Positions 10,701 to 23,206 of a DNA stretch of 64,000 bases are shown here, one piece after another. A program made the position numbers and the translations under genes. Position 1 is the first letter of the stretch. Each line of letters opens with the position of its first letter. The stretch is taken from assembly GCA_038496445.1 (NCBI GenBank), contig JALMLS010000310.1, positions 248,001 to 312,000 of the forward strand, written 5' to 3'. The DNA is from Trichosphaerium sp. ATCC 40318 (Eukaryota > Discosea > Flabellinia > Trichosidae). The notes beneath the pieces were generated by a model that worked only from the letters and a program-made list of their open reading frames with translations, made no database searches and was not told the DNA's origin.

Positions 10701-13700
10701 CGTTGTGATCCCTAAGCAAGGTTTTTGTTAGCATTCAAGAACTGCATAACGTTCATTACCTTGAAAGCTCTTCTGATAAGTTCAGAGTTGAGTACCATTT
10801 GTGCGTTTGTTATGAGAGGTCCTGGTTGAGAAGGAGGTGCAACATCAGCAATGTTGAGACGAAGTACTTGATCAGTAAGAGTAACACAACCTCCCTACAG
10901 TTTGATGTCAATCACGTGATCGTAACGTTTTGAGATATAAGATACTTACGGGAGGGATAGGAGGGAAAGATAGAGCTCCACCTTGAGGTAATATACCCTT
11001 GAGATTTGTGGCAAAAGCGCACATTCCACCAGGTAGAGTTAATCCACCAACATTTCTAACAACAACGTTTTTGATCTGTACTTCCCTTTGTGGCTCAAAG
11101 ATACCATCTCCAATAGCATCTACAACCTCAAAACTCTCGAATTGAGGGTAGTACAAGGATGCGCTTGTCTCTAGAATGCCACCCTAGAACATCTTGAGAA
11201 CAAAATATTCCAAAAAAAAAGTACTTGAGGTCCCATTACTGAGAAGGAGGTATGCGCGTCTCTACCAGAGCGCCCGTTAGTGCCACTAATATAGAGTTAA
11301 CATCAGGACCAACATCTTAGGCTGGTATTTATAAGCTACCTTGTTCCACTGTTTCCGGAGCGACCGCTCGATCCTCTTTGACCACTTCTTCCTGATGACC
11401 CAGAACGACCACTCTTGGATGTTGTTCCTGTTCCGCTTGGAGCAGCTACACAAAAAGTTAGCATTATCAATTGTCCCTAACTAATAGACTTACGCTCAGT
11501 CCATCTTCCAGCACTTCCACCACTACCAGCACTACCTCCAGAACTAAAAACAAACCTTTAATATAAAGGGAGATGGCTAACTCAAGTGTACCCTCCAGAG
11601 CCACTGTTACCTCCACTACCTTTGCTACCTGCGTGTCCTGCTCCACCACCAGAGTAGTTACATCGTAGAAGCATGAGTAGTCTTGGATCATTTGCTGTGA
11701 CATTAATAGGAGCGGCATCACCGCCGTTTCCTCCGCTTCCTTTAAAGACAATTCAATAAAAGTCAGAGAAAAATGATGTTTTGTACCGCCTCTTGCTCCA
11801 TTTGCGCCACTGCCTCCAGAACCACCGCTATCGAACATGTTAAGAAAAAACATATGATGAAAGCTACTGGGCTTACTTTCCGCCGTCTCCACCGCGTCCC
11901 TAGATAAAACTTAGATAATAAAAACATACGTTTAGGTACATACTCCGTCTGGATTTTGCCTTCCGTTGCCGTTGCCACCACGACCACCTCGGCCACCATA
12001 GCCCTGAATAAACAGTCAATAGACACTCTCAAAAATGTTTTTCACTTACACCACTGCCGCCTTTGCCTCCTCTACCCTAAAAAACAAGGTTAGTCAAAAA
12101 GAAATGCTAAAAAAGGAAGAAAGGATTTTTCTTACTCCGTAGCCTCCATTTCCTCCTAAACATTTAAAATTAATACACGTGGTGAACATCCAAAAAAAAT
12201 TATGTACCATGGCCGCCATGGCTATCAAGGAATATTAAACTATCTTGGATAGAGCATTCAGGTATCTCAATGGATGCTTGTTCTACACCATCCATGTTTA
12301 AGATCATACTACCATCAGGTTGAACGCCCTTGTAAATAGTTAATAGATGTCAAGTTCACACATTGTCGTTAGAGTACTCACATGAGAAGATATTGTGATG
12401 TCTATTGCTCTGCCGTTTTGAGCTGACTCTCCATCACCTCCTGAAGTACCTGGCTGACCGTCTTGACCATTTTCTCCGTTGTCTATGTTAAAAGTTTACT
12501 TTTGACTAGCTGCTAAATTTTGTACCTCCTCTTCCGCCAGCTTGACCAGGGCCACCGTCATTACCTTGTCTTCCATTTCTACCAGATTTTCCGTCTTTTC
12601 CTGAGCAAGTGTAAATTATAAACTAAAACCACGTGTAGAGTTTGTACCATGTCGTCCATTGTCACCAGATCTTCCACTCTGTCCACTATAGTTCAAGTGG
12701 AAAGTAAAATCCTCAGGCACTGAAATTGATGCAGGCACAACTTTAACAGTTCCCTCAATAATAGTAATAACACGTGGCATTAATCCATCTGACTTTACTT
12801 GCTTTATGTACTTTGGATCAACACCTAAACCCAAAATTAATCCCTAAATAAAGCATCAACATTACCTATGGCAGGAACTTTTTCATAAACATTTAGCTTT
12901 CCCCAAGGAACATTAACATCATTGGCGAACTTTGCCATTGCAGCTTCTAAAGTTCTAGATATGACACGCGCTTGTTGCTACATAAAATCAGTACAAGAGA
13001 ACGAGGAAAACGAATTTCTTCGAAAAAAACAAGAAACAAAAAAGTATCGTACTTTGATAAAATCCTGTACTGGAGGGTCTGACGCGGTACTATTTGTGTA
13101 AGTAGGTTAATTTGTCCTTCTCTTTCAAATCTAGAATCCATATCGACGACATAAGGCGTGACAACGTTATCTAGTGATTATTAAAGCGAGCTTGAGAAGA
13201 AACTCAACTCACCTTGAACCTTTTCAAGTAAAATCTCCATTTCGCCAATTTTTTGATCACTGATCAGAGTTCTGCTGTTATATACCTCTACAACTGCTCT
13301 GCACATCCTATCTGGTATGATAGAGGAAGATTCATGCTTCCAAATAAAGTTGGAAGCGAAATCTTCTGAACTAAAGAATTTTCTTGTCAGATTATCTGAA
13401 TTTTATGAAAATTATTCGTACGGCTTTCTACCAAGTACAGGCGTTGTTATTTTCTTTTGTGGTTGCGTACAAAAATGCCATGTCGCATAATATTCTAACA
13501 AAGAGAAAGATGGTTAACCTCAGAGCAAGAAAAAAAATCAAAAAGAAAAACAATATCTTACTTTGAGTTGTTGGTCTCTTGAAATTAGCTTCATTGATTA
13601 ACAAGTACATCAAAGATGCTCCTGCCTTACTCTTTGGCTAAAAGGTATGAGGTGAGACAAAACAGTAGAATGATTGAAAGAATCATACGTACCATATCTG

Positions 13701-14489
13701 GCGGTATAGTAGATGTAATAAAGCGAGTTGATACTAGTACTTTAGCCCCAGAATCGCCAAAAACGTGCCTGTCAAAGAAAAACCGTTGTTAGAAGAAATA
13801 CCACAAAGGCACGATGTGAACGTTGGAAGTGTTTTTTTAAGTACGTACCATTGGCGATAAACTACATTTGGTTTGAAAGATGAAAAGGGAAGATCTATGC
13901 TTGCTAGCGTAGATAAACCAAACGTTTTCTTGAACTAGCGCGTGGTTAGAGTGTCAATAATTCTAGTATAAATCCAAAAATGCTTTTGTTGAACTAAAAG
14001 CGTACTCTTAATTGTAGTTTGATATCCTTCTCTCCTTTCGTGTCCTGGAAGCTGTATGTTGTTTCTCCCCATATTGGTGAAGGCTAAATACAGTTTTTAG
14101 TGACAATGAAGCCAAGTAAAGCCGCAAATCACGCATGAGTACGTCTTTTAAGCGTAACTAAGCGGAAAAACTTTTTGAATGCTTTATAGCTGAAAAAGAA
14201 AGCATTGACGTACACCAGCAGATAGTCGTGTGGCTACGACTGTGTCCAAAAACATTATTCTAACATTCCACTTTCTACCTGGCTCTACTCCAGAGCCACA
14301 AATTACGCGTAAGGCGAGACTACCTGTGGGCGTTTCACCAGTGGACTTGGTTTCGAGAGCAGTAACCTCTTCTGGTGGGGATTCGTCAACATTTGGCTCT
14401 GTAGAGCTCTCAGCGCTCTCAGCGCTCTCTGGTGTTTCTTCGATGCTCGAAACATGCTCTTCAGAGCTGTTGGGCGTTGGTTCAGCCAT
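7756..14489 (-). CDS. Giant C2-like / collagen-like Gly-rich protein of unknown function
   Basis: About 30 short exons join in frame from the ATG at 14489 to the TAG at 7756, giving roughly 1,400 residues. The N terminus is acidic and Ser/Glu-rich. A C2-like region follows (SLALRVICGSGVEPGRKWNV, then PSPIWGETTYSF near 14070). A helical region at 13.4-12.7 kb leads into a central 12.7-11.3 kb block of Gly-rich repeats (SGRSGDNGRHG, GGPGQAGGRGG, GGSGGSGANGARGG). Beta-rich segments at 11.2-9.6 kb contain a CCRC cluster. The C-terminal exon 8272-7756 is basic, with a Pro/Gln-rich linker, and begins right after a TTTAG acceptor, so it is not a separate gene. There is no signal peptide. The intron at 10480 appears to use a GC donor. 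One stretch near 9170-8930 is modelled poorly. I do not recognise the family. Confidence 0.6.
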
Positions 14490-14659
14490 TTCTGGTTTGA
14501 CTATTTAGGAATAATTTCAAAGCCGCTACAACTTCCCCAATGTGTTGATAGAATCGCTATGAAGCCGCATCGATATTCTAAAGCTTATTCTGTGAACATA
14601 CAGCTAATGGTATTGAAACACTCAAGTTTGGAAATTTTGGGTGCTTTTTGAGTAGTTTG

Positions 14660-14943
14660 ATGGATAACACCGCCCAAGCGAGAACAATCAAGGAGTGCAT
14701 GTTTGTTTTCTGCGAAGGAGTGCAATGCAGCTATTCTAACTTCATTTTAACCACTTACCAGGACATTAAATACATTGTCCTGTCTTTGGGCAACAACAAA
14801 GGAGGGTTAGTTAATGATCCTTTGGCAGCCGTGGGTGTGATACCACAGCGCCGTACCAAGACAATTCCAAACAAAAAGGTTTTGTTCGGTTTAGCCGTTT
14901 GCCTACCTAACAGTCGTTACAAGCCGAAACCGTTTTCATAACA
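14660..14943 (+). CDS. Possible small protein, unknown
   Basis: An open frame of 93 codons from an ATG at 14660. An internal GTGCAA...CTTACCAG segment near 14720-14761 looks like a 42-base intron, whose removal would keep the frame. The downstream part (LSLGNNKGGLVNDPLAAVGV, then a basic stretch) is protein-like in composition. No poly(A) signal or recognisable domain. Low confidence. Confidence 0.25.
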
Positions 14944-15299
14944 TCACTAACAAAATCCAGGTAGAATAAGATTAGAAATCACTTGTTGATTCTCGAACCT
15001 AACTTGCCACTGAGCAGAAGTACCAAAAAACAGATTTTGTGGAGGCATTCAAAAGTTAAGAGGATCCTAAATGTTTTGTTCACGGACTACTAGCTTTAAT
15101 ACTCGTTTGAAAGAGATAACAATACTACTATTCACATACGTGCCTAAGTACACCAAGTTAGAATACCATCACCTTCGCCATTACTCTGGCATCAATTCAA
15201 TGAAAGCAATTAATGTAGTTCTCCAATTTAAAGAAATTAAGAGTTAATTTCGCTTAACAAGCTTGTCAAAGCATCAAACACACTACCAAGTCAACAACG
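14944..15299. other. Intergenic spacer upstream of eS30
   Basis: AT-rich sequence, including the presumed promoter of the eS30 gene. No coding or repeat structure seen. Confidence 0.45.
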
Positions 15300-15485
15300 A
15301 TGATAATACGCTATGGAGGCCTTTGTAGAGCTGGTAAAGTGAAGAACTCGACGCCAATAATCGAAAAAAAAGAAAAAAGACGTGGAAAGAATGGTAGAGC
15401 TAGTAAGAGACGTCAATACAATAAATTTCTTCTTGAAGAACGCAAAAGAGAGCGCGTAATGGCTGCCATCAATTTCCGAGAGTAA
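15300..15485 (+). CDS. RPS30: 40S ribosomal protein eS30
   Basis: A 61-residue single-exon protein. It carries the eS30 signature: a GGLCRAGKVK segment matching the conserved SLARAGKVR, then TP, a Lys/Arg-rich run and NGRASKRRQYNKF matching GRAKRRxQYNRRF. The length fits the usual 59-62 residues of free eS30, a protein of the small-subunit head. There is no ubiquitin-like (FUBI) moiety upstream in frame, unlike animal FAU. The C terminus (ERVMAAINFRE) differs from the usual tail, and the N terminus departs from the common KVHG start, so this is a divergent copy. Minus-strand frames here are shadows. Confidence 0.75.
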   Translation: MIIRYGGLCRAGKVKNSTPIIEKKEKRRGKNGRASKRRQYNKFLLEERKRERVMAAINFRE

Positions 15486-15676
15486 CCACAGTACAGTACT
15501 GTGAGAACCATCATAACGGGTGTACGATAGAGGAAAAACCAACTAAAAACGGCTTTATAGCCACAAGAATGTACAACAGAGCATCAAATGCAATAAACCA
15601 GCGCCAAACGTATTATTATAAGTATTTATAATCTGTAAATTTAGAATCAAAGTATAAAGGGCTCCAACGGCCTGTA

Positions 15677-17953
15677 TCAACTGACACTCGCTAGATCTGG
15701 ATTAATAGAACCATATCGAGGCTTAGACTTAGTTCTACGCTTCCACAAATACAATCCGATACATCCTAGTACGCCAAACAACACAAGGAAGCTGAGAACA
15801 ACCGCAGCGGCTACCACTTCAGCTGGGATAAAAAATCAAACAAGAATTTGACTTTGAAAAAATACGTACCCATTGAATGTGCTCTTACGGAACACAAATC
15901 ACCTTTCCAACCGACAATACATTTGCATGTCTTTGTTAGTGTACTATTATGAACTAGGGCCATTTCACAAGAGCCATATTTACTGTCTAATAAAGTGTAA
16001 GTCAAAACTTTAATAAAATCCACAAAATCCAAAAAAAAAAAATTACGCACTGCAGCCATATGGTTTTGAAAAGCATTGGCAGCCTCCCTTTCCATCTTCT
16101 GTACATCCATCTAATAGTATGTTATAAAGCTAAAACAATATGGAACTTGGTACCTGAATCAAAGCAATCGCTACATGTATTACACTTACACACAGAGCAT
16201 CCTGATTGAAGTTAACAAGGATCTAATTGGACTGTTTTAAGATTGGGTACCAGTGCTTGCAATACACGTGATAGACATATCTGGTGTTGACGTAGATTGT
16301 GCTCGTGAATTAGATAAACTAACTTTAGCACCAAGAGTGTAAATATCAGATCCTTTAGGTGCATAATTTCCATTCACTAAAAGTACTTAGGCTTGGAAGC
16401 ATGGTCACTATTGTCAAGGTGCTGTATGAATCAAACGATTCAGACAGAAAATCTACTTCGTCATAGCCAATCGCTACGGAGTAGTACAGTCACGTGCACT
16501 AATCACACATTCGAAAACAATAACTAGAGCGTACTATTTGTCGAATTTATAGTAACGGATGTATTAGCTACGTATACAGCACCACCAAGTTCAGGAACAC
16601 TACATGATATTACAATAAATAATAATTAGTTCATACTCACGTGTTATTATTGAACAGAGCCCCAAAAATCATTGTTTGAGTACCACCTTGTATAAACAAG
16701 CCTCCCTTATTTTTGTTAACAAAAGTCATTGATTTCTGTTGTTTGGTTGGATCTGTACCCCACAATTTCCTGCGTTGTTTTCAGCAAACACAGTATTCAT
16801 TATACTGGCGTGTTGGTTCAAACTTCCTTGTAAAGCTACAGCACCACCATCTCCAGTTGAATTGTTTTCGAAAAACATTGAACCAACGATAGATAACCTC
16901 TGTGACGCCATGTATAGTGCCGCACCACGAACAGCCTAGATTATTCATCAATAAGGTACCATACAACATGATAATTTGAAGGCATTAGCAAAGTGACTCA
17001 CCTTATTACTAGAGAAAGTACAGTTTTCGAGTCGAAGTTGGCCAAAGTCTTTTGTAGCAGGAAAATTACCTAAAGTTGTTGTGAATTGACAGTAATAACA
17101 CCTAATTCAGAGTATGTCGTACCTACAGCTATAGCACCTCCGGTTTGCGCTTCACAACTACATCGAAAGGGTAAACACAAAGAAATACACACGTGAAATG
17201 AAACTTACTTAGAAAATTCTGAATTAACCACGTGAACAATGGTTCCCAGAAAGCGTAGAGCGCCTCCAGCTGTGCGATTGGGAGAGCCACAGCTATCAAA
17301 AAAGAAATCTACAATGAACGTAAGAGAAAAACAATTTTAGTATGGTTTTTGCCTGCAAAGCGACACAACTGTTTCTTTCTGTTGAAGCGAACCTGTTAAT
17401 ACGAATAATGGACTTGTTGGTATTTCTGAAGCATCCAGAGCGAAACCAAAATCATTTAGAGCGCAAACAATGTGTACAGGCGTCCCAGGGATAGAACTAC
17501 GTATAACGAGCGACTGTGGTGTATTTCTATTTTGAATAGTTAAGAATTGGGAAACAGGTTTACTTCTTTCGTACACGAGCGAAATGTTAACATTGTTGAC
17601 ACCAAAATACGATGCTGTTGGCTCTACATCTATCTCCACGTAAAAATAAGCACCTCCTATAAACATCTGTTTAGATACATTAATAATACAATAGAACGTA
17701 CTGTTCATGACATTCAGAGCTCCTTGTATTGTCTGACAAGCGCTACATCAAATTAGAAGTATGTATACATTTCATTTGTCTAACCTGACACTTGAACCGC
17801 AAGTGTCACTCTAATTAGTTGTCAGTATGATTATCATCAACATTTACGTACATCACTACCGTTGACAGCATTTACATTTATTACGACACTGAAATCGCAT
17901 TTACAACCAAGCAATAAACATATAAATACAACTAAAGCTGCAGTTCGCAGCAT
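15677..17953 (-). CDS. Type I membrane protein with parallel beta-helix (Pmp-like) repeats and EGF-like motif
   Basis: About 13 exons, with ATG at 17953 and TGA at 15679-15677. The start encodes a signal peptide (LRTAALVVFICLLLGC), followed by a stretch near 17750 reading ACQTIQGALNVMN, typical of pectin-lyase-fold adhesins. Repeats with GGA and Asn-rich turns follow: NRTAGGALRFLG, TGGAIAV, LENCTFSSNK, FFENNSTGDGGAVALQGS and LGGAVYVANTSVTI. Next come a dense Cys segment (CSVCKCNTCSDC), an EGF-like CKCIVGWKGDLC near 15900, a transmembrane helix (VVLSFLVLFGVLGCIGLYL) with stop-transfer WKRR, and a short cytoplasmic tail. It probably acts at the cell surface in adhesion or recognition; this is inferred from architecture. 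The first intron phase is unresolved. Confidence 0.75.
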
Positions 17954-18139
17954 GACTGATGTTTTAGTACGAATGAGCGTGACTTTTTGTGAAGTTTCTT
18001 TATCACTTACGGAACTTTAGTTCAACCAATACTGCGCAATCATGGGCGCATAGCGCATGGATTCTCCTACAATAACATACTACTATCCTAATTGGTAACA
18101 ACGTCACAACAATTCCCAGTAACTACGCTGTACGGTACT

Positions 18140-21100
18140 ATGGCCGAAAACACAAGTACTCTGCGGCAGCTTGCTAAAAAAGCTGACAATTTCGCAAAAC
18201 AAGTTCTACAAAGCTTTTCTGACGCAACAAAAGAATGTACAGGAAGCTGCAAGTCGTTCTTGGATGGTGTATTGCAAGTAACAAGCCAAACACTCTCCGC
18301 TACGACCAGAATAGTAACGTCTGATATTATGGACCCGTTTAATGATCAAGGGGACATTATTTTGGCTCTCTCGGATATTTTTGATCTTTTGGTGCGCTGC
18401 AATGACACGCTATCAAGAACGAGCGAAACTGGACATACACATCTTTTTATAAACGCCAAGAGATCACAACGGCTTTTTAAAACTAAACTAGTTGATTTAT
18501 ATTTTGCTATCATTTCAATGCGTCGCGATATTTGGGCTTTTTTGCTCTCCTCACAGCAAGATATTGCACTATGGTTCACCCCAACACTACCTAAATACGC
18601 AAGACACATAAAACAACCTGATGCAAGACGTTTCTGGAGGGATAAACTCGGAGAAGAGGCACGTGAAATTATTCTTACTTTTTTTTTGAAAGTTTTTGCC
18701 AACGTACACATTCTTGATTTGTAATTTTCCTTCTTTTGTAGTACCCTGCTGTACGATGGAATACGTTTGCAAGGGAGATATATAAAGAGAAGATTATAAT
18801 GGAGTTACCTAAACCACTACAGCAAGAGTTTATAGGTTGTTTGAAGTATATTCTGGGTACAACCTTTTTTTTTTTTTCAAAAAACAGAAAAAGATTACTT
18901 GAAAATACCACCTAATTTTTTCGGCTTTTTCCTTCGTCGGACGGAAAAGTTTTGCAAGTCGTAAAATAATGCTCTCTTAAAATTTATTTATAGACTATGA
19001 GGATATTGACGTTGTACATATATGGGATTTTGGAGCACTAGTAGATAGTTTTGGAGACTTTTCTCGTTCTTTTGTGCCAAAAATTGTTGAAGTCTTATCA
19101 GCCGAGTACGAGCGCTAGTTCGCTTTATTTAGCGTAAGATACACGTTTGACATATATTGTAGGTGGTTTTGTGGCTTTACGTGTGATAAAGAAGCAACTC
19201 ATTTTCTTTATGATTCCAGGGTTGCACAAGGCACTTTTATTATTGGTTTCAATTGTCAAGACTCGAGGCAGTACCTAGTTAGTAAGTGAACCTTGAGTAA
19301 ACAATTTATAAATATTTGTTTTCCAGTTACCAAAAGGGGAAACTTTCAGCTGAATCAACTTGTTTTCGATTTTTTTGTCCCTGTTCCGACATTTTGCTCT
19401 AACTAACTTTTACCGTTAGGCTACGTACAAGAGGATGAAACTATAAAGTCTGAAGTGCTTCGCGTTGTAAATAAAGGCGAAGGGTTGTGTTATGCTTCAG
19501 ATAGCTCTGAAAGTATTATAGCTAGCTCTATTGTTCATTATGTGCACGTTACAGCGCACTTAAAGCAACAATTACAGATTCCAACGGTTATAAAAAAGAG
19601 GTACACTAAAGGATTTTCTCAGTTTTTTTCTCACTTTTATTGTTAAGTTGGTTTCACGGTTTTTTAAGCACATACGAAGCTCATTTATTGTTATTGGAAG
19701 CTTCAGAAGGCACTTATCTATTAAGACTAAGTTCAGTACCTGGTATGTCCTAGCAACGCTGAAAAACGTTTTTTTTTTGGTTCAAAAAAATGCAATTAAT
19801 TGATTTTAGGTTTGTATTCTATTTCTCAAGTATATAAAGGTGCCCCTAGGCATGAACGTATTAAACCTTCTAAGAAATCGGTACGATATTAAGTAATCTC
19901 GTTGTCAAGAAAAGAAAGCTGATTTCTTATCCGTTGAAAGGGTTTTATTATCAGAAATGTAAGATTTAACTCTCTTGGAGAGTTTATTGGTAATAACAAA
20001 GATTTACTACAGTATCCTGTTTCCCACTCTGTATATAGACTTTCTCAGGTTCGTTGTTTTAAAGTGACATAAAATACAGACAAACACTTCCTTGTGAAGT
20101 ATAATTTTAAACACCAGATTAATGGATTTTTTTAGGATAGTATTGAATCTGCTTCCCACATTGCACTAAGTGTACAAGATACTCGTTTATCCATAGATAT
20201 TAATGAAGAAAACGATAATCAAAGATATGCTTCTTATGCATTTGCTAGTAATGTAAGTGAAGAACAAACAAATCATTTATGACTTTTATGCTCGGCTGAT
20301 ACTATTATCAGCAAAAAAAGATTGTTTGTAGGATGCCAGATGCTACTTTACATACTATGTCAGCAGCATATAATATTACTATACGTGATGCTCTTACTCC
20401 GATATGCGCATCTCTCGGTTAGTATAAGCAGCCTTCTTTGTTGCGAAACTTAATACCAAAAAAGTATGTACTTATGCCTTTCTTCAGATATTGATCCAGA
20501 ACACTTCTTGGCTACTACACCAGCTGGTCATGTAATAAATTTATCCACCGCTATTGGTAATTTAAACGATGATTTAATATACTTCGACACACCAGGTTAG
20601 TAGCCACGAACTTTTTTCTTTTTTTTCTTATTTCTTTCTTGTTCTCTCATTTGTTTGCCTTGATGTTAATTCTTTTCTTGGGGTTAGTGAATGTGGATAA
20701 CTTTTTATCAATTCATATTGCTGGTACAATTCATACTGTTAAATATAAAGATAATGAAACTCTTGGTGAAGTATTAACACGTCTTATTACTGATAAGAAT
20801 ATACCAGAAGATAAAAGTACGAAATTATCCATTTAACTTTCATCTACTTGGACCACATTATTTTATCTTGCTTTGAATACCTAAAGATGATATCGTTATA
20901 GGTCGTAAGCCACGTAATATGGACGGGAATGAGCTATCAACTGATAAAACGATGAAAGAGCTAAGTCTCTTAGAGATGCTTTATGATCTTCCTTCGGCTA
21001 TTCCAAGACTTTCTCTTGATGCGTTAAATGCATTTAATGAAGAACTGAATAGTCCTATATCTTCTCCTACAGAAGATAACCCAAGATCATATCGTTCATC

Positions 21101-21658
21101 AGCCAAAAGTTTTCGATTTTTTTCGAAAAAAAAAAGTCTTCGTGCGATGACACCCAAGTCTTCAAAATCTCCTAGGGCAGCTCATAAGAATACAGTAAAT
21201 CGTATGAGACGATCTCATACTATACAGAGTGGATCACCACCAACTGAAGCGTCATTGGGTACAAAAACATCAAGTTTATTCAACTGTTGACGTTCTTTTG
21301 CTTAGCAAACTCTATCATTCATTCTCAACCATTGTCCCTTGATAGTCAATCAAGGAATGTTAATAGATCTCCATTGAAAGTAAAGACAAGCCCAAAATCA
21401 TCTCAAAGAAGAGCAAAAGAGAAGAAAAGAATGAAAAAAACAAGAAAAGATTACACAACACATAATTTATTAGAAATGCACCAAATGTTCGTTGAAGGTG
21501 TTATAACAAAGCAAGAGTTTATAAAGATAAAAGGAGATATACTTAAACGTGCTTCTAAAGAACTTGGTATTGATAGTTTACCTCATGTAAAGAAGTTACT
21601 GGACATGAAACTGATATCAAAAAAAGAATTCTTGTGGTTAAAAAAAAAGATTATTTAA
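18140..21658 (+). CDS. Twin SH2-domain signalling protein with ubiquitin-like/Ras-binding-like domain
   Basis: About 14 exons from the ATG at 18140 to the TAA at 21656-21658. The N-terminal exon is helical. An SH2-like segment at about 19165-19280 reads WFCGFTCDKEATHFLYD then GTFIIGF. A second at 19680-20050 reads TYEAHLLLLEASEGTYLLRL, with SISQVYKG and an FNSLGEFIGNNKDLLQYPV end. The first lacks the phosphotyrosine-binding Arg of the FLVR motif (FIIG), while the second keeps it (YLLR). At 20690-20990 a beta-grasp-like domain reads FLSIHIAGTIHTVKYKDN and continues after an intron. The C terminus is basic and Ser-rich with a helical end. The intron after 18660 uses a GC (GCACGT) donor. The protein likely reads phosphotyrosine signals; partners are unknown. 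Confidence 0.65.
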
Positions 21659-22005
21659 AGAAAACTCACATGTTGTTTATTGTTTTATCACATCTAGAAT
21701 TACTAACACACTTGATGTCAAATGTCGTATAATGTTCCACCATACTCCAGAGTGAGTGTGTTAATACGTTTTATATAGCGTAGTGTTTAGTACGCGACAC
21801 AAAGTGACACATCTTCCATTAGCTCATGTGCTTTTAGGGAAAACTGAGTTGTCTTATTTCAAACTTACAACAACATATAAACACGTCCTGTGTTTCGTTA
21901 AAATGTTAGTTTTTGAGATTGATCAGGCCTGCTTATATTTTGTCAAAAATTATTGATTCTATGGGCTACTCTGTATTTGAAAAAAGAGAGATGCTAAGTA
22001 AGGTT
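21659..22005. other. Convergent 3' spacer
   Basis: AT-rich spacer between two converging genes. No coding or repeat structure seen. Confidence 0.5.
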
Positions 22006-23079
22006 TTATTGAGTTTCCATCCAATCTAATGCCAAAACTGGTGCACTTGAGTCTTCCCTTGCCATCTCCAAGTATACCATATAATCCTTATCTGCTACTA
22101 AGAGTTCAGCGAAGAAATACATTAGCGTTTTTGCTTTTTCTTTAGGCCAACTGAGCGCTTTAACTACACATTCAAACTCGTCCAACCCACAAGGAATTGT
22201 ACAGCTCTGAAAATAAGCAGAAGCTTGTTTTGGATACACATAAGGTTTAAAAGGATCAAACGCAGTCCTCATGGATAGTTTTGAGTTGAAAAATGTAGTA
22301 CCACGAGCATTACAAAAGTATGATTGCAAGTGGAACTCTTTAGAGGTATATTAGTACTAGCAACTTACATACAAAAAAAAAAAAAAACAAAACCGTATCC
22401 TCACCTACTGGTTCCATGTTGAGACTTATCAATCGAAATGTAGTCAATATTACTCTTCTACTCTCTGTCAAGTCTATATGTACTGTTTCCTCCACTACGG
22501 TGTATGATGCAAGAAGGAACGTAAGGGCTTCCAAGTCATCCTTGAATTTTGGTTGAGACAACCAATTCTCAACTTGACAAACTATTGATGCTGTTGAAGT
22601 TACACCTTGATTTATACCCTTCGCATACTCAGCCGCATCTTTTTCATACCCTGACTCGGAAGACATTGCATCTACGACATTGTAGACAAGATTTGCAGCG
22701 AATTCAGCGGCGACAAAAGGAGTTTGTTTCCACATGACCAAAAACTTGTAGTCTATTGGTGGTTGCTGAGCTCTTTCACCCAATTTCAATACCGTGTTGT
22801 AGAACGTTGGCCATTGTTCTTTTAGTATAGCACGCCATAAGCTATTTTCGCACGACACGTTATGTCTATGCTTAGGAATTAGTTTTTGTGTTTTGTTTCA
22901 TCTAACGCGCAGAAATCAGGCACGTACAAACGGGTAGATACTGTTGAAAGGCTTAATAGCGCATCGCGAGGTAAAATGGAACAAATTTGCACCAATACAG
23001 GGTCATCGAGTTGTAAGAGCGCAGTATCACAAGAACAGGGTTCAGACATTACTTTTTTGCTTGATCTGTGGTCAGCCAT
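22006..23079 (-). CDS. F-box protein
   Basis: Three exons. The ATG at 23079 is followed by the F-box: LLQLDDPVLVQICSILPRDA at about residues 21-40 and LLSLSTVSTRL, continued after an intron (donor GTACGT at about 22930, acceptor CATAG at about 22870) as HNVSCENSLWRAILKEQWP. This completes a canonical F-box with its closing Trp. The remainder, about 270 residues, is helical without a recognised substrate-binding repeat. A second intron with a T-rich tract lies near 22360-22390. F-box proteins bind SKP1 and recruit substrates to SCF ubiquitin ligases; the target is unknown. It is head to head with another F-box gene, 127 bases apart. Confidence 0.75.
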
Positions 23080-23206
23080 TACGCGACTTTCATTGATTTT
23101 GTCACTTTCTTTCGTAACTCTGCAAATTCACGGAATCAAAAAGTACCTGTCTTAAGCTGTAGAATTGTGTTTCTTCTAAAAGAAGTGTAGAGAACGCCGC
23201 TAAAGT
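23080..23206. promoter_or_regulatory. Shared divergent promoter of two F-box genes
   Basis: 127 bases between the start codons of two divergent F-box genes. No specific motif is recognised. Confidence 0.35.
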
